Origin: Spirochaetia bacterium | GTDB lineage: Bacteria; Spirochaetota; Spirochaetia; Treponematales; Breznakiellaceae | Length of the DNA stretch: 42,279 nucleotides | Assembly (NCBI GenBank): GCA_026002045.1 | Contig: BOAV01000010.1 | Span: 1-42,279 of the forward strand | Direction: 5' to 3' | Part shown: in pieces, positions 15,928-23,559 of the stretch | Position numbering within the stretch: position 1 is the first letter of the stretch | How the letters are laid out: every line of letters begins with the position of its first letter | Made by a program: the position numbers and the translations under genes | Notes under the pieces: model-generated | Database searches by the model: none | Told to the model about the DNA's origin: nothing | Seen by the model: the letters and a program-made list of their open reading frames with translations, nothing else

Positions 15928-18676
15928 TCCTTCCTTCCGGTATACAATAAACCGCAGGAGGACTATAATACTAGTTCTTACTATATTACAGCTTTGTGTT
16001 ACCTTCTCATCGGGGGCCATGCTCTCCGTAGCTATTGTTAACAGCAAGCTCCCCCGATCCCGCAGTTTTATCTTTCTTTCCATTGCGATATTCCTCTATT
16101 CCCTGGGCTACCTTATAGAGATCACCTCCAATAACCTGGGGATGGCTGTGATGGGCAGCCGCCTGCAGTTTTCCCTCCTGCCCATGATGGCGGTATATTT
16201 TGCGCTTTTTGCCAGGGAATATTATGACCGGCCCGTTAAAAGCCGGCTGCTCAAGTTTTTCCTCCTGGCCTATCCCTTTGTAAATGGGGTGATGCTCATG
16301 TCCGGGGATGTGTTTTTTCCCTACTTTTCCTGGTTTGCCAATGTACTCTTCCAGCGCCGCCCCTTCCCCCATCTGGTGTACGATGCCCGTATCCTGTTTC
16401 TGGTGAATTCGCTCTATGCCATCCTGTGTATCATTTATGGATTGTTTTGCATCTTCCGGCATCTTGTCGGGGGAGATCGGAATTTACGGAAAGCCTCCCT
16501 GCTTTTCCTGCTGTCCGGTCTGGCTCCGGCCCTTACCTTTACCCGCTTTTATTGGGACCCCGCAGGCTATGCAGACAATTACAGCCTCAATTCCATCGCA
16601 GTAGCTCTGGTGGAACTGGTATTCGGTTACCACACCCTGCGTTTCCGCATGGCGGACTGGATACCCTTTGCCCGGGAAAACGTGCTGGAAACCATCAACG
16701 ACGCCTTTATTCTGCTGGATTCGGAGAACCGCTTCCTGGACGCCAACGCCGTGGCCCGGCGCTACTTTCCCGAAATGGCCGGATTTCCCGCAGGGACCCC
16801 CGCACATAAAATTACGAGTTTTTCCCGTGAAATCCTCAGGAAGGATGTGACGAGCCATGAATTTTCCATCCGGCTTCAGGACGCATCCCCGGAGGGATCG
16901 GAAATCGATAGGACGCAGACCAAAGAACCGCAGCTTCTCTACCTCCGGGCATCCAAGTCCCCGGTTTATTACCGGAAACGGATAGTCTGCTACTGCATCA
17001 TGATTTACGACCTGACCGTTTCCACAACCCTGCAAGCGGCCAAGGATGCCGCCGAAGAGGCAAGCCACGCCAAGAGCGACTTCCTTGCCAATATGAGCCA
17101 CGAGATCCGCACCCCCATGAACGCGGTTATCGGCATGACCGCCATAGGCAAGGCCGCCGCCGATATTGAGCGGAAAGATTATTGCTTCGGCAAAATTGAA
17201 GACGCCTCGGCGCACCTCCTGGGGGTCATCAACGATATTCTGGACATGTCCAAGATTGAGGCGGGCAAGATGGAACTGGCCCCGGTCAGTTTTGATTTTG
17301 AAAAGATGCTCCAGCAGGCGGTGAATGTCATCAATTTCCGGGTCGATGAAAAGCAACAAAAACTCACCGCCCGCATTGACCGGCGCATCCCCCGGATGCT
17401 GTTCGGGGATGACCAGCGGCTGTCCCAGGTGATCACCAACCTGTTAAGCAACGCGGTAAAGTTTACCCCCGAAGGGGGCTCCATCCATCTTGATACCCGT
17501 TTTGTGAAAGAAGAAAAGGATCTTTGCACCCTGCAAATTGAGGTGACCGATACGGGGATCGGGATCAGCGAAGAGCAAAAAGCCAAGTTGTTCAAATCCT
17601 TTGAGCAGGCTGAAAACAGCACCTCCCGGAAGTTCGGCGGCACGGGCCTCGGCTTGTCCATTTCCAGGCGCATTGTGGAGATGATGAATGGAAAAATTTG
17701 GATTGAATCCTCTCCGGGCAAAGGTTCTACCTTCGGCTTTACCGTACAGCTTGAGCGGAGTTCGGAAAAGGTTCAGGACTTTTTAAACCCCGGCGTAAAC
17801 TGGAACAATATCCGTATCCTGATGGTGGATGACGAAGAGGCGGCCCGTGAATACTTCGCCGAGCTCGCCCAGCGTTTCGGCATTGCCTGCGACATCGCTT
17901 CCAGCGGCGAGGAAGCGCTTGAACTTATTGAACAGGGCAATTCTTACGACATCTATTTCATCGACTGGAAGATGCCCGGCATGAACGGCGTGGAGCTTGC
18001 CCGGAAGATCAAGGAAGCCGGCGCCGGTGGTATTGATGGCGGCAGCAACAAATCAATTATCACCATTATTTCCGCAGCGGAATGGTCCCTTGTCGAGGAG
18101 GAAGCCAAGACCGCGGGGGTGGATAAATTTCTCTCCAAGCCCCTCTTTGCGTCCGGCATTGCGGACCTTATCAACGAATGTATCGGCTCGGAAAGCAGCA
18201 TCCTTGCGGGAAAAGAAGATACCGGGACGGATATGGCGGGTTCCTTTGCGGGCCGCCGCATTCTCCTGGCGGAGGATATGGAGATCAACCGGGAGATCGT
18301 CATGGCCCTGCTTGAACCGACCGGGCTGGCCATCGACTGCGCGGAAAACGGCGTCAAGGCGGTGGAAATGTTCAGCGAAAACCCGGATCGCTACGACATG
18401 ATCTTTATGGATGTGCAGATGCCCGAAATGGACGGCCTTGAGGCAACGCAGAGAATCAGGGCTCTCGAAAAAAGCCTGGAGTTTGGGCCGCAGGCACAAA
18501 CTCCTAAGCAATTATTGGAATCCGTGAAACGGATTCCAATAATTGCAATGACCGCAAATGTTTTTCGGGAGGATATCGAGAAATGCCTTGAAGCCGGCAT
18601 GAACGATCATGTGGGTAAGCCCCTGAACCTGAACGAAGTGCTGGCCCGGCTGCGCAAGTATTTGCCGAAGGCGTAA
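15899..18676 (+). CDS. 7TM hybrid histidine kinase with two receiver domains
   Basis: The 925-residue membrane sensor begins with seven hydrophobic helices (about 20-245), the 7TM histidine-kinase sensor type. A PAS-like segment follows (about 255-370, ETINDAFILLDSENRFLDANAVA). The HisKA motif is SHEIRTPMNAVIGM with phospho-His at about 401. The HATPase shows the N box (LLSNAVKF), G1 DTGIG and G2 GTGLGL. REC1 (about 640-760) has acceptor Asp about 689 in FIDWKMPG; REC2 (about 785-925) has Asp about 838 in FMDVQMPEMDG. No HPt domain is present, so the phosphorelay partner lies elsewhere. The start at 15899 has AAAGG upstream, of moderate strength. REC2 carries an unusual insertion of about 19 residues that coincides with a perfect inverted repeat. 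Confidence 0.9.
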   Translation: MSFINRRLYIPSFRYTINRRRTIILVLTILQLCVTFSSGAMLSVAIVNSKLPRSRSFIFLSIAIFLYSLGYLIEITSNNLGMAVMGSRLQFSLLPMMAVYFALFAREYYDRPVKSRLLKFFLLAYPFVNGVMLMSGDVFFPYFSWFANVLFQRRPFPHLVYDARILFLVNSLYAILCIIYGLFCIFRHLVGGDRNLRKASLLFLLSGLAPALTFTRFYWDPAGYADNYSLNSIAVALVELVFGYHTLRFRMADWIPFARENVLETINDAFILLDSENRFLDANAVARRYFPEMAGFPAGTPAHKITSFSREILRKDVTSHEFSIRLQDASPEGSEIDRTQTKEPQLLYLRASKSPVYYRKRIVCYCIMIYDLTVSTTLQAAKDAAEEASHAKSDFLANMSHEIRTPMNAVIGMTAIGKAAADIERKDYCFGKIEDASAHLLGVINDILDMSKIEAGKMELAPVSFDFEKMLQQAVNVINFRVDEKQQKLTARIDRRIPRMLFGDDQRLSQVITNLLSNAVKFTPEGGSIHLDTRFVKEEKDLCTLQIEVTDTGIGISEEQKAKLFKSFEQAENSTSRKFGGTGLGLSISRRIVEMMNGKIWIESSPGKGSTFGFTVQLERSSEKVQDFLNPGVNWNNIRILMVDDEEAAREYFAELAQRFGIACDIASSGEEALELIEQGNSYDIYFIDWKMPGMNGVELARKIKEAGAGGIDGGSNKSIITIISAAEWSLVEEEAKTAGVDKFLSKPLFASGIADLINECIGSESSILAGKEDTGTDMAGSFAGRRILLAEDMEINREIVMALLEPTGLAIDCAENGVKAVEMFSENPDRYDMIFMDVQMPEMDGLEATQRIRALEKSLEFGPQAQTPKQLLESVKRIPIIAMTANVFREDIEKCLEAGMNDHVGKPLNLNEVLARLRKYLPKA
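18508..18546 (+). repeat. Perfect 18-bp inverted repeat inside the kinase REC2 coding sequence
   Basis: GCAATTATTGGAATCCGT (18508-18525), GAA, and its exact reverse complement ACGGATTCCAATAATTGC (18529-18546) lie in frame. The right arm encodes the conserved receiver segment RIPIIA. The left arm encodes QLLES within an insertion not expected in receiver domains. No T tract follows. Confidence 0.9.
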
Positions 18677-18682
18677 ACAGTC

Positions 18683-19444
18683 ATGAACCTCATCCTTTTT
18701 GAAGAGCACGAACTGGGCAAGGCCCTGCCCCGCCGGGACGAACGGACCATCCATCTCTTAAAAGTACTGCACAAAAAAGCCGGTGACCGTTTTGACGCGG
18801 GGGTCTTGGGGGGAAACCGGGGAACCGGGATCATCGAAAAAATCAACCTTGACGGATCGATTCTTTATTCATTAAACCTTGATGAAGCGCCGCCGCCCCG
18901 GCTTCCCCTGCGTCTTGCGGTGGGTTTTCCCCGGCCCATACAACTGCGGCGGCTGCTCCGGGACCTTTCAAATCTGGGGCTGGAAGCGATTGACCTGATC
19001 GGGACCGAGCTGGGGGACAAGAGCTACCGGGACACTAAACTTTTAAGCGACGGCGGCGCGCGGGCGGCCCTGATCGAAGGGGCGGTGCAGTCACGGGATA
19101 CCCTTATCCCCACGCTTTCGGTGTATGCCAGTCTGGAGGAATGGCTGGCGGAAATGCCCTGGAACAAAGACAAACCGGGGTCTGCCATCAAACTGGGTCT
19201 GGGGCCGCTCCTCATCGCGGCGGACAATGTACGGCCCGGCGGCTCCATGGCGCGGCTCAGCCTGATGCGCCGTTCCGCGGTGCTGGCCATCGGCCCGGAA
19301 CGGGGCTGGTCAGCCGGGGAACGGGAGCATCTGGAAGAGGCGGGATTCCTGCGGCTTTCCCTGGGGGAGCGGGCACTGCGGACCGAAACCGCCTGCGTTG
19401 CCGCCGCAGTTCTGGCTCTGGAAAAAATCGGCGAACTTGGTTAA
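18683..19444 (+). CDS. rsmE: 16S rRNA m3U1498 methyltransferase RsmE
   Basis: RsmE is a SPOUT-fold enzyme that methylates N3 of U1498 in 16S rRNA using SAM. The 253-residue product has the N-terminal PUA-like part (RDERTIHLLKVLHKKAGDRFDAGV), then GFPRPIQLRRLLRDLSNLG. The C-terminal SAM-binding knot shows AIGPERGWSAGEREHLEEAGF and LSLGERALRTETACVAA, diagnostic for the family. It follows the kinase stop by only 6 bases, so transcription is probably shared, and precedes the HExxH gene by 12 bases. It is slightly divergent in the central part, but the knot motifs are complete. Confidence 0.92.
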   Translation: MNLILFEEHELGKALPRRDERTIHLLKVLHKKAGDRFDAGVLGGNRGTGIIEKINLDGSILYSLNLDEAPPPRLPLRLAVGFPRPIQLRRLLRDLSNLGLEAIDLIGTELGDKSYRDTKLLSDGGARAALIEGAVQSRDTLIPTLSVYASLEEWLAEMPWNKDKPGSAIKLGLGPLLIAADNVRPGGSMARLSLMRRSAVLAIGPERGWSAGEREHLEEAGFLRLSLGERALRTETACVAAAVLALEKIGELG

Positions 19445-19456
19445 GATAGGCACATC

Positions 19457-20245
19457 ATGAATCAGGATCAGGTTAAGGAAAAACTGCTCGCCATCGAAGA
19501 TGCGGCCATGGAATTCACCCTTATCTTTTCAGGGAAGCAGAGCAAAAAGGTCAACGGCCTCTACAAACCGGACACCCGGGAAATCATCCTCCACAACCGG
19601 AATTTTACCGATGACAACCTTCTTCTTTACACCGCCATCCACGAATACGCCCACCACCTCCACGCCTGCGCCCAGGGGGGCAAGCTTCCCTCCCGGGCCC
19701 ACACTGCGGAATTCTGGGCCATCTTCCACGGCCTCCTGGAAAAAGCTGAGGCGAAAAAAATCTACAAGGATGTGTTCGCAAGTTCACCGGAACTGACGGA
19801 ACTCACCGAGCTGATACGGCAAAAATTTCTTTTGGGAAACGGCAATCTGGTTAAGGAAATGGGGATGCACCTCCTCCGGGCCCACGAACTCTGCTACGCC
19901 GTGGGCGCCCGCTTCGAGGACTACGTGGACCGGGTCCTCCGCATCCCCCGCGCGGCCGCCACCATGGCCATAAGGATGCACCAGTACGATTTGAATCCCC
20001 AAGTGGGGGCCGACAACATGCGCTTTCTCGCGGGCATCAAAAACGACGACACCCGCATGGCGGCGGAAAACGCCCTTGTCAAAGGCAAAAGCCCCGATCT
20101 GGTCAAAGCCGCCGTCCGCAGTAAACCCACAGAAGAAGATCCCCAGCAGCGCCTGGAAAAAGAAAAGCAGCGGCTGGAACGCACCATCGCCTCCCTCAAC
20201 AAACGGCTGGAAGAGGTAAGCCGGGAACTGGATGAATTGAACTAA
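19457..20245 (+). CDS. HExxH-motif protein with C-terminal coiled coil, function unknown
   Basis: The 262-residue protein contains HEYAHHLHAC (His about 56 and 60), a zinc-metallopeptidase-like HExxH motif. HTAEFWAIFHGLLEKAE follows about 20 residues later and could supply the third ligand, as in SprT-like or minigluzincin folds. The middle (about 110-190) is helical with no recognised domain. The last 50 residues (EDPQQRLEKEKQRLERTIASL onward) form a clear coiled coil. There is no signal peptide, so it is cytoplasmic. It is the last gene after rsmE. It could be an active peptidase or a structural zinc protein; I do not recognise a named family. Confidence 0.65.
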   Translation: MNQDQVKEKLLAIEDAAMEFTLIFSGKQSKKVNGLYKPDTREIILHNRNFTDDNLLLYTAIHEYAHHLHACAQGGKLPSRAHTAEFWAIFHGLLEKAEAKKIYKDVFASSPELTELTELIRQKFLLGNGNLVKEMGMHLLRAHELCYAVGARFEDYVDRVLRIPRAAATMAIRMHQYDLNPQVGADNMRFLAGIKNDDTRMAAENALVKGKSPDLVKAAVRSKPTEEDPQQRLEKEKQRLERTIASLNKRLEEVSRELDELN

Positions 20246-20264
20246 ACAGATAAGAACGGAAGCT

Positions 20265-20321
20265 TTGCCTTCCCGGAAGCCGTTGATGCGGGCCAGGACA
20301 TAGGCGGAGAAGGAGGCGGCA
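20265..20321 (-). pseudogene. C-terminal remnant of a second SDF symporter gene
   Basis: About 56 bases here match 22342-22397, the last codons of the SDF symporter gene, with roughly 85 percent identity. On the minus strand this copy encodes AASFSAYVLARINGFREGK, against IASFSTYVLARINGFQEGK in the intact gene. The match stops on both sides. The two copies flank the O-antigen-ligase-like gene, so a former tandem paralogue may have been replaced or deleted, leaving only its 3' end. Confidence 0.7.
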
Positions 20322-20365
20322 GTATATCAAAAGGGCAAAGGTATTTCCAGACATCGCAGCGTCAT

Positions 20366-22309
20366 TTAGGCAGATGTTTCACCTTTGCTTTTTGTTTTTA
20401 TCATCATGTTTATTGCTATGCCGGTTCCCAAAAGCCCATAAAACATCGGCGTCACAGAGACCGTGCTGTCGTAAAAAAGCGCCGCAGCGAGGAACCCGCA
20501 GATTCCAATAAAAATCCCCACGCCCACAACAGGGCAAAATTCCTCGTATTTCTCATGCCGATACAAAATAAAACTTTGCACGATGTATATCAGATAAATC
20601 GCAAGAAGACAGACAAGCGACAGACCGCCGGTATTAATAAAAACCCCGAGATAAAAATCATGCGGCTTATCCACAAGGGCATAGCTGTCCCAGCCTATAA
20701 GTCCCTTTCCCACATAATCGTTCTGTGGAAAGTAAATGGGAAATGTGTCCGCACCGTGACCAATAACAATCGTATCTTTTAAAAGCGGTAAGCTTCTCGA
20801 CCAAATGTAACCGCGGTAAGACCCAAACCGCTGATTTTTTCCCCATCCCATATGTGGTATTTTTGCAAGCGGGACCAATGCCCCCAGTCGTTCATGATAG
20901 AACACTCCGCCATCTGTAATTGCAAAAGGCCAATTTGTGATCGCACCGGAAGGACTATCAAAGTTAATGACAGTAATATAGTTTTTAAATCCGGGAACAT
21001 CATTATCTTCCGCAGCCTCCGGCACGAGCGCTATACCTGAATAGCGCGGGTCAGAAAAACCATAGGCATTGATCAATTCGCCTGTTTCGGCTATTTCCAG
21101 AATTGGATTTTCACGTTCAATGTCGTTCCCGTCACTGTCCGTTATCGCTATGTTGTAGGGGTCATCAACACTATTGGCGGTGATATTTATAATATTACCG
21201 GCATAGCTAATATGTATCGTGTTTTTATCGGTGACAATATAATCAAAATATTTACTTTCCACAGATGGGCTGAATGGAGGGGCGCCATCTTCCACCGCCG
21301 GGATTGCGGCTGTTGTTTTAGCTCCGGACAAATCCGTAATGGTACTGCTGATTTCAGGGAGCCACGTTTTGCTCATACATAGGGCGACAAGTGCGGTAAT
21401 CGCTACGAGTATGACAACAGATTTCCACCATGTTATCAGGCGTTTATTCAACACCAGACCTGCGGTTATCACTGCCACGAACATTCCAAAAAATCCACCC
21501 GATGAATTTGAACAGATTAAGTTTATGATTAAAAGAATAAAAAGCGCACCCCATGCGCACTTTTTTATCAAATTTCTTTCGTTAATGAACAGAAGTATAA
21601 AGAGAGGTATAAGAAGCGTGAGATAAAAAGAAACATTATTTTGATTATAGACAGTCTGATATGAACCACTTGCATCGAAATTGAACAGCGGCTCACCCCC
21701 CAGGGCAGCCTCTTTGATGATACGCCATGTTGTATCGCCGTCCCCGATATCAATATTCGGCGTAATCAGGAGCTGCCCAAAAACTGTTTGGAAAAAATCA
21801 TGACCAAGGTATTGACCGATACCGAGAAGTGAAAGGATGACGCTTATCACGGCAAGGGGGTAGATAATCTGTTTTACATTCCACTCGGATTTTACAAAAT
21901 TGATAATGTAGAAAAGCATGAACATATAGCAGAGTAAAACATAGGTCCCCTCAAAACGCTCATTCCAGCCGTGCCACGCGAAGTCCTTGTATCGGGAAAA
22001 AACGAAGGAAAGAACCACGAAAATTACGTAAAGGACAATAGGATAATAAAAAACGCTGCGTTTTATCTCGATGCTTCGGGTGATAAAACGATACAAAAGC
22101 ACAAAGGAGGCGAGGAGCGCACTTATCACGATAAAAACAACTTTGTAATGGCTGAAAAATTCTACACGTTCGGTTCCACCGCTGTCACTATAGATGTACA
22201 TACGCACAAAAACTATCACGACAGCCGTAAACAACACTGCAGGCGCCATCTGAAGACGGGAAGTACCTTCGGGTTTCAATCCCCTATCAACTTTCTGTGC
22301 ATTTTCCAT
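20366..22309 (-). CDS. O-antigen ligase/polymerase-like membrane protein (Wzy_C type)
   Basis: The 647-residue polytopic protein has about ten or more transmembrane helices in two blocks (about 25-310 and 550-640). The Wzy_C/WaaL-type features are NQNNVSFYLTLLIPLFILLF, the GHGADTF segment and PHDFYLGVFINTGGLSLV. These proteins join or polymerise undecaprenyl-linked glycans on the outer face of the membrane. Between the blocks lies a large soluble segment (about 315-500) rich in beta strands (NTIHISYAGNIINITANS), longer than in typical ligases. The gene is more AT-rich than its neighbours and sits between an intact SDF gene and a second SDF 3' end, suggesting acquisition. The glycan is unknown. 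Confidence 0.7.
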   Translation of the reverse strand: MENAQKVDRGLKPEGTSRLQMAPAVLFTAVVIVFVRMYIYSDSGGTERVEFFSHYKVVFIVISALLASFVLLYRFITRSIEIKRSVFYYPIVLYVIFVVLSFVFSRYKDFAWHGWNERFEGTYVLLCYMFMLFYIINFVKSEWNVKQIIYPLAVISVILSLLGIGQYLGHDFFQTVFGQLLITPNIDIGDGDTTWRIIKEAALGGEPLFNFDASGSYQTVYNQNNVSFYLTLLIPLFILLFINERNLIKKCAWGALFILLIINLICSNSSGGFFGMFVAVITAGLVLNKRLITWWKSVVILVAITALVALCMSKTWLPEISSTITDLSGAKTTAAIPAVEDGAPPFSPSVESKYFDYIVTDKNTIHISYAGNIINITANSVDDPYNIAITDSDGNDIERENPILEIAETGELINAYGFSDPRYSGIALVPEAAEDNDVPGFKNYITVINFDSPSGAITNWPFAITDGGVFYHERLGALVPLAKIPHMGWGKNQRFGSYRGYIWSRSLPLLKDTIVIGHGADTFPIYFPQNDYVGKGLIGWDSYALVDKPHDFYLGVFINTGGLSLVCLLAIYLIYIVQSFILYRHEKYEEFCPVVGVGIFIGICGFLAAALFYDSTVSVTPMFYGLLGTGIAINMMIKTKSKGETSA

Positions 22310-22319
22310 TATTCTTTTC

Positions 22320-23552
22320 TCATATAAAATGCCTCACACTCTTGCCTTCCTGGAAGCCGTTGATGCGGGCCAGGACATAAGTGGAAAAGGAGGCAATTGT
22401 TACGTCCAGGAAAGCGCCTACGGCGATAAGGTAGAAGGCCAGGGGTTTGAGGATCAGGTAGCCGGTTTCAAAGCCCCGGCCGTAGCCGAGACAGAGGGCT
22501 GCAAGGGCGGTGTAGGCGCCGTCGCCGGGGTGGCGGGCAAGGAAGAGGGAAATGGCAAGGGCGCGGAGGCCGATGGAAAAAATAACCCCCACGGGAATGT
22601 CCAGACTGGATTTGGATTTGATGACCACGATAAAAGCGATGACCGCAACCATGGCGCTCCCTGCCCTGCCGAAGGTGGCAAAGAGACTGAGGGTGACCGC
22701 GTTGGAGCGCCGGCGGGCGCCGAGGTTTTCCTTGGTGTGGCGCAGTAAAACCGGCAGGGAAAAGTTGATGTCCCCGGAGAAAAAGGCGGCAATTGCAGGG
22801 CCAAGGGAGCCGTAGAGGATCACCCATGGGTTGGTTTTGGGCTTAAGTAAATGGATAAACATGGGCAATATACCGAAGCCCAGGATAAGGCTAAACACTC
22901 CCAGCAGGACAATAAGATCCCGGAAAACTTCGGCCTGCACTACGCCCTTAAAACGGACGGTCCAGTAGGCCGCAAGGGTAATCATTATGAAGCCCAGGAC
23001 TTCCGAAAAGAAGGAAGCGATGTGGTAAAAAATCCGGGAGAGGGAATCCACCAGGGCGATGACGGGCTTGGTGTAATTGCGGTCGTAGGAAAGGCCCATG
23101 CCCAGAAAGAAGGCGAATACACAAACGGGAAAGAGGTATATGCCATCACTCACCAGAACCTGAAACATATTTGAGGGGAAGAGGGCAAGGACGTTGTCCG
23201 CAGTGTTCAGGGAGATCACTTCGAGCTGCTCCTCGAAAATAAATGGGACGCGGGCAGGGGGAAAGAGCAGGGTGACGATGATCCCGGCGCCGATGACAAA
23301 GACGGCGCTGCCGATGATCAAAAGGAAGGACAGGAACACCAAGCGCCAAAACCGGCCATCAAGGCGGAGTTCATAAATGGCAATGGTCAGGGAAAAAACC
23401 AAAATGGGGATGACGGCGTAACGGCCTACCCCCAGGGCAAAATTTTCCAGCCAGGCGAGGGCGTCAAGGACGAGCCGATTATCCTGGGGTAAAAAATTTC
23501 CCAGGATAATGCCCGCGATGGAACCGATTAGTAGTTTTACCCAAACCTTCAT
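22320..23552 (-). CDS. Dicarboxylate/amino acid:cation symporter (SDF family)
   Basis: The 410-residue membrane protein belongs to the sodium/proton-dicarboxylate symporter family (DctA/GltP type), which imports organic or amino acids with cations. It starts WVKLLIGSIAGIILGNFLPQ, with YAVIPILVFSLTIAIYEL, and the re-entrant hairpin region LFATFGRAGSAMVAVIAFIVV. Later family motifs such as NMDG are not evident, so substrate cannot be guessed from them. It begins 7 bases after uxaC, making a likely uronate-use operon. Its 3' end is duplicated as a remnant at 20265-20321. Confidence 0.82.
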   Translation of the reverse strand: MKVWVKLLIGSIAGIILGNFLPQDNRLVLDALAWLENFALGVGRYAVIPILVFSLTIAIYELRLDGRFWRLVFLSFLLIIGSAVFVIGAGIIVTLLFPPARVPFIFEEQLEVISLNTADNVLALFPSNMFQVLVSDGIYLFPVCVFAFFLGMGLSYDRNYTKPVIALVDSLSRIFYHIASFFSEVLGFIMITLAAYWTVRFKGVVQAEVFRDLIVLLGVFSLILGFGILPMFIHLLKPKTNPWVILYGSLGPAIAAFFSGDINFSLPVLLRHTKENLGARRRSNAVTLSLFATFGRAGSAMVAVIAFIVVIKSKSSLDIPVGVIFSIGLRALAISLFLARHPGDGAYTALAALCLGYGRGFETGYLILKPLAFYLIAVGAFLDVTIASFSTYVLARINGFQEGKSVRHFI

Positions 23553-23559
23553 TTATATC

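Noticed and set aside
15956..15970. AGGAGG at 15957-15962 as the ribosome-binding site of the kinase
   Set aside because: No ATG, GTG or TTG lies in frame at useful distance; it would require an ATA start, and the upstream ATG 15899 keeps the first membrane helix intact.
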